A DNA stretch of 64,000 bases from Cyanoderma ruficeps. Taxonomy: Eukaryota > Chordata > Aves > Passeriformes > Timaliidae. The DNA lies in contig VZDJ01007755.1 in assembly GCA_008694505.1 (NCBI GenBank), positions 10,182,334 to 10,246,333 on the forward strand. The letters are read 5' to 3'. Position numbers and translations under genes: made by a program. The notes beneath the pieces were generated by a model. It was not told the origin of the DNA and made no database searches. It saw only the letters and a program-made list of their open reading frames with translations. This document shows positions 12,601 to 25,506 of the stretch, in pieces; the first letter of the stretch is position 1; the number at the start of each line of letters is the position of its first letter.

Positions 12601-15600
12601 AGAGTCTCAGAGCTCCATATAAATCTGCAGAGAATAAAGAACATATTGAATATTGATGTTTTGCTCTAATTTAAATACTAGCACAAGGCTAAAATTTAAT
12701 TTGACTCCATAAAGAAGTGGATGAATCAAAGTGCAGGGATTCTTTACTGAGTGAGAGCATCATATATAAAACTCCAAAAATATTCTCTCTGCAAGAATGT
12801 TGCATTTTTTTTTTATTTAAAGATTTACATGAAACAGGTAAATTTAAAAAGAAGAGCTTTTGATTGTCTCTAGGGACATTGCTTCTCTTAAATTGTATTT
12901 TAGAGTTCTGTACAATACTAATACAGGTGTTAATATTTTTATCAGATATTACTGACTGCTGCAAAAGTTGTGTACTTGTATACAGCAAAACAAGAAAGAT
13001 ATTATTAAAAATAGCATGAATAGATGTAACATTTTGGAGACGCACAGAAAGAAAATTTAATTTATTTTGAAAACCTATCATGAGTACTTGAAGTCTACAC
13101 CGTATATTCCAAAGCAATACTGCAAGACCACATATCTTTATGATGAGTGCTGTCATCATAATCAGAATGTGTCATAACAAATACTCCAACTATGAAGACG
13201 GCAGTTTCTTGTTACAAATTTCCCAGATAATTCTGGAATAAATATTCTTGAAGAAATACTTCTCAAAATTTCTTTTCTTGCACTGTTTTCCCACTTGCGT
13301 CATTTTATTTTAGACTCAGGTGTGTTATAGAAATGCAGACGAAACACACTGGAGAACCAGCAATACAGTTTGGCAAGACTTAAATCTCTTTGCAGCTAAA
13401 TCAGTACATTTAAGAGGGTGTAAAATTATCCACAATTCTTTAAACCTGGTACAAGTAAAAAAATTTGTAAAATAAAACACACTTCAAATTGCCAAAAATA
13501 ATTTACTTTACATAAGGAAGTATCAGACAAGGCCATATGTAACACTTGATAAAAGTGACATAGGAACAAATGTGTTTGTAATTGTGCAGCTTATAACAGC
13601 TTTCATTAAAAAAAAAAGAGAGGAAAAATAGGATTGATTTATGTTATGTAATCCTGATGCTGCATTGACTACAGTTATTCATGTAGATCTACATTTCTTA
13701 AGAGAATCATAAACAATGGCAGCAGTGTGTTAGAAGTGTATCAAGTTCTGATTTTTAAATTTTCCAAGAGAGACCTCAATATCAGTACTGGAATGACTAT
13801 TTGTATAATATTCCTCCTACAAAGTAGAGAATGGAATGCAGAACAAAACTCTAAGTGTCAAAACTGTGACCACCTGAATGGCTAACAAAATGCTTTAAAA
13901 AGTGTTGAATGTGTATTTACTTAATAGTGTCCAATTTATCTGAGTGTTTGTGCTGTGGGAAATGTGAATGATGTATGTAAAAATATTCTATTATAAATAC
14001 TTTATAGACTTCCTATAATTTTCTCTTGTTTTGGCCTTCATTTTATAATGCTTTCAACTTCTAAATCACTGACAGTATTTGATTTTTGCACTACTATAGA
14101 ATATAATGTAAGATTTGATACTAGTGTTGGTATTTTTGGATTTGCTTCCAACATGCGTAGCTGAGTAACCAAAAAAAGATAAATATTATTGTAATACACA
14201 GATCATAGGACATTTAAGAACACACAATCCCTGAAAACTCAAAAATTACTAACATTAGAGCATTCTGATTGTTTGCCATTGTAGTGTAACTAAAAAAGTA
14301 AAATACAAAAATTGTTTAATTCACGTGAGTGATATTGATTTATTCATGTAATATAACATTCCACAGTATGTCCTTACTGGTGATAGCATCCACCAGAAAA
14401 AAAAATGTTCTACTAATTTCTTTCAATAACTTGCTAACACTGAATGTAGTCCTGTGATATTTTATTCTTTCCACAAGTGGAACGGATTGTATTAGTTTAC
14501 TTTGTTTTTTTTCTCCTGCTTTTTACTCTTTGTCTCCTCTTCTACCTAGTGACTTAAAAAATCCCTGTACCCAAACTTCAGCATTGTAAAGATAAGGTAT
14601 TATAATTTTCTTTTTTTCCAGTGGAAGTGAAACTTTTTTTTTTTTTCTCTTAGCAGCAGTTCCTTTCACTAGGCACTACTTTTTAAGCATAACAAAGAAG
14701 TTCAATTGAACTTTTAAACTTTGTTCAAAACAATGGCTTGGGTTCTGGAAAATACACCCACTGGGACAATACTTAGTTTGTAGATTTTTTAATCCCAGCT
14801 TTCATGCTATTGATATGCTTCTACCACCAACTATGTTTGCCTCATTAGTTTCACAAATGTGTTATTTTACCCAGAAAAATGCAACATAATGAGATAAAGT
14901 AAAGTTACTGTGAGCTAAATGTTGTAAGATCTTGTGGACATTCTCAAGATAATCTTAAAACTTTTTGCTGCCTCTTGCTAAGAAACTCTACCTCAGCTGC
15001 CTGTCATTCCTGTCTGATAAAGTTCATGTTGTTTCTTTGCTGTCAAGTGCTGGCTTCAAGGTAGAAAGCATAAATGCATAAATGTTGCAGTGTCTTTCAC
15101 AGAAATTATGGAAGAGGAAAGGGAAAAGAAATATTATGTCCCTCACTATAGAAAAATCGCCTAAAGAGAAAGCAATGGGCAAGTGACAAATACTGAGTTG
15201 TGAGGATAAATCCCCAAAGATTCTATAAAGCTATATCCTAAAAGTTGCTAACTCAAATGATTTTTTTATTATTATTTTGTTAAAAAGACCCAAAATGTCT
15301 GACCTTCACTGTACTAAAGGCATTAAAAAATTTGCTTTTAGGTTTCCTGACAATTGCAGCACATGAATTAGGGATGTATTGGCAACTGGTCGTTCTTTGT
15401 AGAGCACGTGACTTTGGAGTATTTTCTGAGACTCTTCCAGAGTGTAATTTCTTTAAAAGCTACATCACCAATTGGTTACTATAATCCTAAAATTATTTTA
15501 CAAAAGAGATGTTAAAGACTAGAAATCAGTATCAATTACCACTGAAATTAATACAATTTAAAAGCACATGGAAAGGCAAATAGTTCATAGCTGAATTGAA

Positions 15601-16796
15601 CAGCTGAATTGAAAATTCCTCCTTGGAGCATTAGCAAGAAAAGAAGCAGCAGCTTGTTCCCTTTTTAAGTGGCTTTGGCCAGCCATGCAAATTGGCAACA
15701 AAAACATGTAGAACCTCTTCATTTCATAGAGGAATTAGAGTTCCCAAGCCCAGATTCAATTTAGCATATTCAGATTTGAGCACACGAACCTCAGCTTTAA
15801 CATAACCCTCCTGGGTATTGAGGCTACTGATAGAACTGATGAATTTTTAACACAGATGCAATTCAAGTGACTCAAGTTGGAGAGGAATCCATCTTCAAAA
15901 AGGAATGATCCTTAAAGATTCATCACCTCATCAATTACAGTGTGATATTCAGTCACTCCCAACAGTGCATTTATATAGTGTGCATTTTGGTTGCATACAA
16001 GTATACAAGCCCATTCATGTTGTGCATTTTAATGTCTTTCATCTCATATGGGAACGTGCTCCTTGGGACCTAAAGAAATTAAAATTAGCAGAATCACTCT
16101 AAGTATCCTTAAAACACTGGAGGACACTTGTGCTAACCTCCTGAAGATGAAGAAAAAGAGTACATACCTGAGGTTTGTCTGCTAAAGAAAATCTCAAATG
16201 AAGTAAACTACATCAGTTAGCACATGGATTTTTTTAAAATCTCTTCTTAATAGTCAGAATAAAATTTTCTACATCTCTGCATTGAAATTTTAACTGCCTT
16301 TTTGCATCATAATATGAGTTCTAGCTCATTGTGCAATGATCGGTAGTCTAACCACTACAGGAAAAATGTGTTTGCTTGCAGACACCATCTTCCAGACTCC
16401 ATTCAGTTAGTAACGTTGCCTTTTAAAAATGGTGATCATGTCAAGGCATTTTGGTTTTGCTTCTACTTCTGCATTTCTGCTATCTCCTTGGTAGATACTG
16501 GGTATACTGCTGATCCTGCAATTCAGTCACATCATGTTTGTGCCACATATGGACATGTTAGAACATGAGAGAAGAGGGGTTTTGACAGTATCCTTACAAA
16601 AAATTAATTGAGTATAGGTTCAACAAGGTATTTTGCAGTCAGGGCCCCATATTCACAACTATTAGATACATCATGTGGGAACATAGGATTTGTTATTCCC
16701 ATTTTGGGGTTTGAACCATCAGATAATTTTTTTTCAGCCACTTTGTGTGTGAAAAAGTAAAATAATTCAGATTTTCTGACAGAGTAGTATGCTTTT

Positions 16797-16837
16797 CCTT
16801 TTTTTCTGTTTTTGTTTTTCTTTTTTTTTTTTTTTTT
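16797..16837. repeat. T-rich tract ending in a run of 17 T
   Basis: The tract is mostly T with G or C interruptions, then T at 16821-16837. The Phe-rich plus-strand frames here are the tract translated and not genes. Confidence 0.92.
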
Positions 16838-19215
16838 GTCAAAAATATCTAGGCATTTCTTTGGGAGATTTATTCAGAGAAACTCGCTTTGGCCCCTCAA
16901 AGACACCAATGACAGGATATCAGGATATATATCTATCTCCTCAGGTATCAAGTATGAACTCACCACCCTAGGACTCTGGGGTCCTCTACCAGTCAACAGA
17001 AAGACAGACATGTCCTGAGGGAATTGATTTCATTACAAAATGGACGTCAACAGTAAATAATAAGATTCAATCCGGATTTTCTGCTTTAAGACATCTAAAG
17101 TTAGGCAAGAGAAAGCCCACTAAAATCTACAGAGCACAAATATGATACAAGGGTAAAGGAAATGCTTTCATAAACAATCTAGCTGTTATAGTACTTTTTT
17201 CTCATTCTTTCTGTTGCCTTCTTTCTCAAAGGGTAGATAGATACGAGAAACATCAGGTAAGTAAATATTATATGAGCTGCATGGTATTTAAATGAAACAA
17301 ATTATTTTCTGTAACCCCTAGATAGGAATAAGAAGTTAATTGAAACTAAAAATCGATCAATTTATCCAAAGAATTAAATTCTTTAACTCTCTCTGTTTCT
17401 TTGGCACTGGATGACACAATAAGGGAGAATGACTGTGAGTAAACACCTCTCTCAGATAGGAAAAATGCTAACATCAACAGTATGTGCATGTCAATAACCA
17501 TCTTGTAAAGAAAGAAAATACAGGGACCTCTAATCACATCTAATCATTCTTCTGTTCAACAGTTTGGGGTTTTTTTTCCCCCCTTCTGTGTTCCTAAGGT
17601 TTCTTATACTGACTTATCATGTATGCTGTCAAATAACTAATTCTTTCTGGCAACTGACAATTTAAAAGGAAAGTATATTACAGGAAGGAGAGTGTCATTG
17701 TTTTCCATAAATTTGTAAGAGCTATGAACAAATAATTCTAAAAATAGACTCAAGCATAATTATCATAAGCCCTCACTCTCACGGCTACTTTACAGGATGT
17801 CTTTGGGATAAAGTAAGTACAAAGATTGGCATAATAGCTGCATAATTTAGGCTATTTACCTCTTATAAAACATTAGATAAATTCTTTCTGTTATTTATGA
17901 AAACTAGTGTAGAATTATAAACTGTACTCAGAAAAAGATTCATGTAATAACATTGCATTACCAAAATTCAAGTTATGCTAAGTAACCATAATTATAGTCT
18001 CATCAGAGCTGAAGTGTTTCAAAATACCTGTAAAATTGTTACACCTTGGTCTATTGTTACAAGCAAACAAATCCACTGATTTAAGGAGCAAGAACCATTA
18101 GTAGACTGGAGTAAAGATGGCAAGAGAAAAAAACCAGAAGCCTCAATTGTCAGGATGCCTAGGGAGATAAGAAAGGTTCTACATAGCAACAGCATTTTAA
18201 GGATGAATAAATAGCCATAAAGTTCGCTGGTGCTGCATGGAAGCTTGCAGATGGCAGATGAATTCATGTCTGTCATGTTTTTATAATACAATGACTTTTA
18301 CATATTGCTGCCAGATGGAACACAGTTTTGCATCTTGATTATAAATCTCCAAAAATTACAACTTCCTTCAATGAGTTCCCTATATTTGAAACAAAAGCAA
18401 ATTCAGAGACAGATTTGGACAGCTAAAGCAGATTTAAGGAAATATAAATTAAATCCTCATGGGCTTCCTTGTTATAACTCAATTCAAAATAATGGAGTTC
18501 CCCATGTGTTCTCTGTTTTTGAGGAAAACCAAGGAAGGTATCACATGGATTTCTATACAGGGAGAACTACATGTTCATTTTTAAATGTAATTATATCCCA
18601 GGCAAGTCCAGAAAACCTCTCAATTGAACTTAGTATTTGGAAGAACTTTTATATAACATTTATTCCTGCTTCAATAAAAAGTGGTATCTATGCCTCAAGC
18701 TCAGATCGTAAGAGTGCAGTGCATGAAGGATAAATGCATTTAATGGCTGTTGATAATGAATATCTGTATCTACACCACAGAAGCACCTTGCCTTTCCCAT
18801 CGTGATTAACAACACCTAGACAGACCTAAAATCTAATTCAGATCTGGTTATACCAGTTTCTGTAGAGATGCATTGTGACGAAAGTACATAACTTTCGTAT
18901 TTTATGTGTTCCTGCATCACACCTGGCTTCCTCTTGTGCGTCTGGTCTTTGCTTCTAATCCTAATTGGTATTGCTAAGAAGCGAATAACTCTGATAGCAA
19001 TGAAGTGAACTGTATGACCGTAGGGAAGAATATTTTCCCATTCAATGATTTCTCACAGAGTCTGATTTGACGACAAACTTGAGTTGACTTCTCTCCGACA
19101 GCCTCAAGCACTGTTTATACGCAGATAATTCTGTGTGTGAACCCATTAGGCTTTTATGACAGTTATAATCAAATATGATTGGGAAACCTTCTGGCTTACT
19201 TGGATCCATACTTAC

Positions 19216-19345
19216 ATTGTGCTTTGTGAGGTTGGAAATGTTACTTGCTATTGCTTGTAGCCAGTCAATACAGTCTTCAGCAGAGAGACACTGAATTATT
19301 CCACTGCAAACCCCATCCACAGCAATTACTTGGAATGCATTTTGC
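19216..19345 (-). CDS. SNTG1: SNTG1 exon H: PH-region segment ending in LTKHN
   Basis: This 130-nt exon has one base that completes Arg from exon G, then 43 codons. It begins QNAFQVIAVDGVCSGIIQCL, continues SAEDCIDWLQAIASNI, and ends SNLTKHN in phase 0. The D-W-L-Q-A-I motif is the C-terminal helix of a PH domain, with its invariant Trp, closing the first PH domain. The acceptor is ATCTATAG, with a poor pyrimidine tract, and the donor AAT|GTAAGT is a perfect consensus. The frame reads on past the donor into intron. The next exon, expected to begin IKKINRNF, was not found between 1 and 19215. Confidence 0.97.
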
Positions 19346-22300
19346 CTATAGATATATCATAACAGATCAGGTCAGAAGAAAATTTTATCTTTTCTAGCAT
19401 ATCATCTTAACAATACTTGTAGAAATGCTTTTCTTTCAACTACAACGAAGGTCAGCCAGTGAACAGCGATAAAATGCTGGTGTTCCTGTTTTATAAATAC
19501 CTGACATATTAAAACAATCATTCTAAAAGGCCAAGTCAGACAATATTAAGCTTCCATGAGGCTATTAAAAAAAAATTCCATAGAGCAGCTCCACAGAACC
19601 TTGACCATCAGGCTGTACAACCTCAGAAGCTGAACAAGGGTAAGAGCTGATGCATATTTAAGACTTAATACTTTAATACAGCATGCTACAGAGAAGGAAA
19701 GTGCATTGGGAATCATAGGCAATAATTTGGGAAACAAAGTGAATACAAGTATCTTTTTCAACACCTTTGTTTTATTTTTATAATACAGTGTCTAAACACA
19801 GTTGGATTACTGTCTGGAGGCCCTTTGCTAGCTGTTCAAGCTTATAGAATTTTGTTTCTCTTCTAAACTACTGATTGAAAGCTTGGAGAAGTCAAAATTG
19901 ATCAGGTAGCATTAATTATTTTTCCAATTGCATTTCTGAATATAGGATCATTATCAAAATACATGCCTACCTCTGTCTCTACCCCCAGCACCAATCTGGG
20001 CACATACACAAAAATCTATAATGCATTATAGACTGATTTTCCACTTGCAGGCACTGAGCAATTATAGAACAAGGGAAAAATTTTCAGATGTTAAAGCAGT
20101 AATAGACTGAATTTCTTCAGTAAATAGCCTTATTTGCTGAAAGTTCTTGTAAGGGTTACAGGTCTCTGTCTTCCAAACCAAAAAACCTCAATAATAATCC
20201 ATATACCAGAGTAGATTACCAAACATACAGAGAATACCAAGTTCCACTGCTGACATTCTGCTACAAACTCAACTGTTAATGATTAGTTCATAGTTTAAGA
20301 TAAAGTACATAATTCAGATTCTTTGAGAATGGTTCAAGGAAAGTGCCTGTTATCTTCAGGGTAAAACTGAGTGTCCCCAATGACAGTTTTTGGCATTGGA
20401 AGACAGATATGTGTCTGGAAAAGCTGTTTGTTTGGGGTTGGTTACCTCTTAAATTTTTATTCTAGTTGGATAGAATGTAAGCCTAATATCTGTCTTCACT
20501 TCATCCATTTTGAGACACAGACTGTTTCTTCAGTCAGGAGAAGAAATAAAAATTAACTAGAGCCAAGCTTTTGCTTTGAGTATTCTAGTGTGAGAACCAG
20601 CTTTTGCAGGATAATGAGGCTTATATTAACACTATCTTGCAGTGTTCTGTGGTGAATTTAAATCCAGCAGTTTAGCTGTCTTTCCCAGGGTTAGTGATTT
20701 TTCTTTAAATTCACAAAACTACCAACAAAGACAGACTTTTTTCAGAGACTCATTTTCACAATAATTCTGTTAAGAGTTTTGAGGAAGATTTGAGGAAGAT
20801 AAAAGAATCTTCAGGTAATGCTGCTAGCATGTATTTATTCTATCCTTTATTTTAGATGTATATAAATATAAATAGCAACTTTTTCCAGAATAAATTTCTA
20901 AATCCTTACACGAAGACCATAGCATGGGCTCAAAATTGTTGATTATCCCTTTTAAGAAAAATAGCACTAATTTCAGGACTTGTCTTGTTTCTACACAGTC
21001 TATCATAAATCAAAGCAGGGATCCAAGAGATCTATTAATGTGCAACATTAACACAAGTACAAAAACCTCATAATGTTCCTGATTCAATCCTCATGCACAA
21101 ATTTCCCTTAACTACAAAAACAGTGAATCTGGTGCATTTGGGGCATCAGATTGTTCCTACTGCTCCTAGGAATTTACACTGTGCAACTACAAAATCATTC
21201 ATCCATAATGTTATTACACAAGTATCGATACCAAATCACCCAAATATCAATAGTATGATACATGGTTACCTAATTAATTACTTGGGAATGTGTAGACAGT
21301 CTTAGATTATTTTAATAGTATTTTCTTGAATAAGTCTACCAGCCCAATTCCACAGTACTATGCAAACCTGAAAATGTAATGTATTAAATAGATGTTTTGT
21401 ACTAAAGGGAACAAATAGTAGATTGATCACTTTATAATACAAAAAAAAATAAATTGAGAATGGATAAACAGTTATTCAACTACATGTTTCAGGTTCTGGG
21501 CCTTCTGGAACACAAAAGCTATATTTGAAATTAATAAGCTTTGCAAGATTGACCTGAATGTCTTCTGGAATTTTGTATAAATACCCTCCAGAATTTATGT
21601 GTCTCAACCATTCCACTGGAAAAACTAGAACATGACTATGAGGTTTAATATTGTATGTGAGAACAATAAATTTCCACATCAAACTCTGAAATAGAAAAAG
21701 TTATTTGCTTTACATTGTGAAAACAGCCTTGTAAATACTAACTATGGAAAATATAATGAATTAGCTTTCATTTTATGTTGCTTCTTTATATTATTTTTAA
21801 TATCCTTCCTTTTATGTTGATGTTTCTAGCAGTCTCTTAAAAACGTGCCTACCTTTCTCTCATAACAAATTCTGAGAGCGAGTAACATTCAAAAATGTTT
21901 GCAGTAATTAAAATAGTCTTATAAATTGTCTTGCTAGCAACATAAAATGTTGGTTCTATGCTTTAAGAAAAATCCACTTCCTCTCATATGCATCCTGCAT
22001 TATTGGTTTTTTTAAGACTTATTTCTTCATGTTAAACAGAACAGAATGACCCAAGGGAAAAATTAGCAGAGCAGTTTTTCAAAATTTGAGTACAAGTTCA
22101 GGAATTTTGTTTCATCTGAATATACTTTTATTTTCTAGAAATTCAAATTTTTGGAATATCATTCCTACCTCAGACACTTCCTTTGTTATGTACAAGTTCT
22201 ATAATATGAAGTTGAAGCTTGTTTTTTATTGATGCAGAAGACCGAATTTTAAAACCCTAGATCTATGACCATCTGCTTATGTGCTAATTTTCCATGTGAG

Positions 22301-24726
22301 TACTTCTATTCAATTCAATACCTTATCTGAAGTACACCATAGAACAGATCTCAGATTTGACTGTTATGATTTTGGGTGCTTTATGCTTCACTGTTAAATA
22401 CGGAGCTGAAGGCTTTCACAGAATTTAGTCAAACACCTCCTGCCTCTCTGGTGACTTTATCCTCCTGCTCCAGTTCAGTTCAGCCAAGAAGCCTTTGCAG
22501 CCTTTGGTTTACACCTTGCCTCCCTGGGCCAGCCATTGCTCCTCAGCAAACCGAGGTTCATGCAGCCAAGTAAATATGATCTACTGGTCAAAAGCTGCAG
22601 GTTGGCTTTAGCTACACAATGATCTGCAAAAACTAGTGCCTAACCTGTGTAAATTTCAGCTCTGTGAATAGGAGAAATGGCTGGCAGACCTAGGCAGTGC
22701 AATTCTAAGAAACAGCAGCCCTAAGAACCAACTGAGGCAGTGGACAGTTTTTATGCAGATTTCAAATGTTCACTGAGTACCAATAAGAAACAATAAAATT
22801 AAATCCACAAAAATCCCAAAGAGATTGAAGAAGATTTTTTTCCCCTAGTTTCTGGGAGTTTCATAAATTCACTCCTAGGGGATTAATTAGGAGTAACCTG
22901 GTCTGTACCTGTTCAGAGCTTTCCTACAGATAATGTCTTTACATACTAGAGCTCACAGAAGTATTTCAGTATGAGAACTTCATTCTTACACATACAGATG
23001 ATAAATGAATCTATACAAGAGCTAGATGTTTAAAACTTTTAGCAAGTATGATTTATTTACTTGCCTTGTTGGACCTTGTAGCTACTTTCATTTCTATGTC
23101 ATTGCTTTACAAACAGTAATCATTACAGAATATTTTTGTCTCCCCTCCTAATTTCTTCTGATTTACTAGGAAAACATTAAATTAAATAATGTCAAGCTCT
23201 AGGTCTATATTGGGTCTTTCTGAGATGAATTTTATTTTCCCCACAGCAGCCCTCACAGTGTTTTGCTTTGTATTGGTAGCTAGAAAGATATTGATTAAAC
23301 AACAATGTTTTGGCTACCAGTAAGCACTGTTGTCACACCATCAGAGTTGTTGCTCCAACATTCCCTCCTCACCAACAGGCTGGAGAAATAAAATCTTGAG
23401 AGGAGAAATAGCCAGGACAGCTGACCCAAACTGATCAAAGGGATATTCTATACCATATGACATCTCCTCAGCAATGAAAACTAGGACAAATGAAGGGAGG
23501 GAGTGCGTTAATTAATTATGACACTTTTCTTCCAGAGCAACTACTACATGTACCAAAGCCCTACTTCCCAGGAAGTGACCGAACATCACCTACTGATGGG
23601 AAGTAGAGAACAAATATTTTGGGTTTTTGCTTCCATGTATGGCTTTTGCTTTATTAAACCATCTTTATCTTGACTCATCAGATTATTTCCACCTTATTTT
23701 CTTCCCCTCCATCCTGTTGAGGAGGGGAGTGATACAAAAGCTTGGTGGACACTTGGCATACAGCCATGGTCAACCCATCACAATGATGCAATAAAGCTAA
23801 ACCTGAGTTTTGGACAGCTATCCCAGTGATTGTGACAAATTTGCCATGAATTAAATGTTAAAACATGCCAAGTAAAACATGGAAAAAATTAACCTTACCT
23901 ATATGGAAACAAAAAAAACCAAGTCCCTCTTGTAGCTATAAACATAAAGCAAAGAAGTACAAGAACTGGAGATGCTTATCAGAGCTGGCTCTTCCTCACA
24001 GTCCTCATTTGCGTATGGTTGCAGCTACTCCTGTGCCTGGACATGTATCCCACTGATTTGGACCTCTAGGCTGACTTCCCAGCCTAAAATGAGCCCCACC
24101 TGACCATGATGGACTCCTCTGAAGACTGTCCCCTAAGCTTTCTCTGTTCCTTCATAGGGAGCAGTGGGATAGGACCTTTGCTTGGACAATGCCTTGTCCA
24201 GCCTCAGTGCCACCCTCCCTCTTGGCTTATGTCCTGTGGGGCAGCCAGCCCCTGCTGCTCTCAAACAAGATCATTTCACCCATTGTAGGTATCAGATGAC
24301 TTATTTAACACAAACAGAAGGAAATACATTTTTAAAATATATTCACATTGGAGAGCTCAATGCCATAAAGCATTGCAAAAATAAAAGACATAAAAACAAG
24401 CAACTTAAAAAGAAGCTTTTGAAGACAAGAGCATTAGGAGCTATTATATACGATAATGTATGTTTCATCTCAAACTGCAAAAGGTGCTGAGCATTAGATG
24501 CAAGTAGAAAGATCACCCACCATCTCCCCACATGCCTGGTTGCAGTTGGTGTCAGAGGAGAATACGAGCCAAGGTGGACATAGAAAGACCTTTATGAAAG
24601 TTCCTATATTTCATGTCTGTCAGCTGCCGTGGAACTGATATAATGCAATTTCTTCAACAAGGCAACTCCCTAGGGCATATATCTGTCAACCAAGAAGTCA
24701 AGTTTCAACCTTCAGAACTTCTTTAC
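19346..24726. other. SNTG1: Intron between SNTG1 exons G and H
   Basis: 5381 bp between a GTAAAG donor and an ATCTATAG acceptor (minus strand). It holds the unexplained frame at 21476-21687. The plus-strand frames at 22376-22573 and 23865-24288 have no recognised motif. No mobile element was recognised. Confidence 0.85.
21476..21687 (-). other. Unexplained open frame with a splice-acceptor-like start
   Basis: On the minus strand a pyrimidine-rich stretch ending TTTTTCTATTTCAG (AG at 21688-21689) is followed by an open frame of 70 codons to a TGA at 21476. It begins SLMWKFIVLTYNIKPHSHV, contains LVFPVEWLRHINSGGYLYK, and ends VPEGPEPETCS. Composition looks more protein-like than most frames in this AT-rich region. 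I do not recognise the family. It lies between exons G and H of SNTG1, but exon G ends in phase 2, so splicing to this acceptor would read Arg-Val-stop. It could be an exon of another transcript, a fossil coding fragment, or chance. Confidence 0.3.
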
Positions 24727-24857
24727 CTGCACAAATCTGATCCTGGTAGGTACTGGGAAAATCGTGAATGAAGAAGTGGAATTAATCGAAGATCACACCA
24801 CCTTTTCTCCCACCTAAGTCCTGGGGATGCTGGCCATGAGGAACATGATAATGTATC
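24727..24857 (-). CDS. SNTG1: SNTG1 exon G: PH-region segment LRWEKRWCDLRLIPLLHSRF
   Basis: This 131-nt exon (43 codons plus 2 nt) begins DTLSCSSWPASPGLRWEKRW and continues CDLRLIPLLHSRFSQYLPG, ending SDLC plus AG of an Arg codon. The W-E-K-R-W-C-D-L-R-L pattern is typical of the strand that resumes the split first PH domain of syntrophins, which binds membrane phosphoinositides in family members. The acceptor is AATGTTTTTCAG and the donor CAG|GTAAAG. Compared with human as I recall it, I see Thr to Ala, Val to Leu, Thr to Ser and Ser to Cys, as expected for an orthologue in a distant vertebrate. Confidence 0.96.
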
Positions 24858-25159
24858 CTGAAAAACATTAAAAGGTCCTTCTCAGTTTTGAACTTCATTG
24901 TAAGTACTCAACAGATTTGTAGAGAATGAGATAGACTTCAAAAATTTTATATTTAATTTGGCAGTGTTCCATTTTTCCCATATCACTTGTCATTAGTTTT
25001 AGTGAGCATTGGAAAGATTCTGAATAGAATCTCTAAATTATTCACAATGCAACCATAATTAAGTTGTTTCCTGTGGCTCTGTACACATTTACATACATAA
25101 CTTCTCTAACGATATCACCTCAAAACCTGGTAATCGGAAATGGAATTTAACATGTGATG

Positions 25160-25199
25160 AAAATTGTCAAAATTGTCAAAATTGTCAAAATTGTCAAAA
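25160..25199. repeat. 9-bp minisatellite, four perfect copies of AAAATTGTC
   Basis: Units run 25160-25168, 25169-25177, 25178-25186 and 25187-25195, followed by a partial AAAA. The copies are identical, implying recent expansion. It lies in the intron between exons F and G, about 300 bp downstream-in-coordinate from exon G (24857). Confidence 0.97.
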
Positions 25200-25506
25200 C
25201 TACATGCTTGGGATGAATATTTTAATTTTACCTACTTACAGAAGACATTGCTTATGAAAACTGAACTTTATCATGTTCATGATCTTACCTACAAAGAATG
25301 AGTATTTAAATATCTAGAGTCTAATTTTACCAGTATTTTAAAAATATATATATTTGCATGAGAAATGTCACAAAAAAGTTAAATTATCAACAGCTGCTTC
25401 TAAAAATACCACACCTCTTTCTTTACAAAATGTTTTATAAAATAGTGCTAATGATGATGCTATTTTTCTGAAAGAGCATGATTCTTCAAACTGGTTTCTC
25501 ATAGCA

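Larger units (their letters stand above)
4758..19215. other. Intron sequence downstream of exon H, no exon seen
   Basis: Contains the simple repeats listed separately and the GC-richer island at 9240-9600. Longer frames at 12689-13159 (minus) and 18305-18733 (plus) have AT-driven composition and no motifs. I looked for the expected next exon (IKKINRNF... and MGWCEAREQ...) by eye and did not find it; a very short exon could have been missed. Confidence 0.65.

Noticed and set aside
12689..13159. 156-codon minus-strand open frame, the longest in the window
   Set aside because: Composition follows the AT-rich background, there are no recognised motifs, and the SNTG1 exons do not join to it.
16789..17018. 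Two Phe-rich plus-strand frames
   Set aside because: They begin in a T-rich homopolymer tract and show no domain after it.
18305..18733. 142-codon plus-strand open frame
   Set aside because: No recognised domain, no clear promoter or splice context; a chance frame in an intron is more likely.
19042..19215. Continuation of the exon H frame past LTKHN
   Set aside because: A perfect GTAAGT donor follows LTKHN, and the residues beyond it do not resemble syntrophin.
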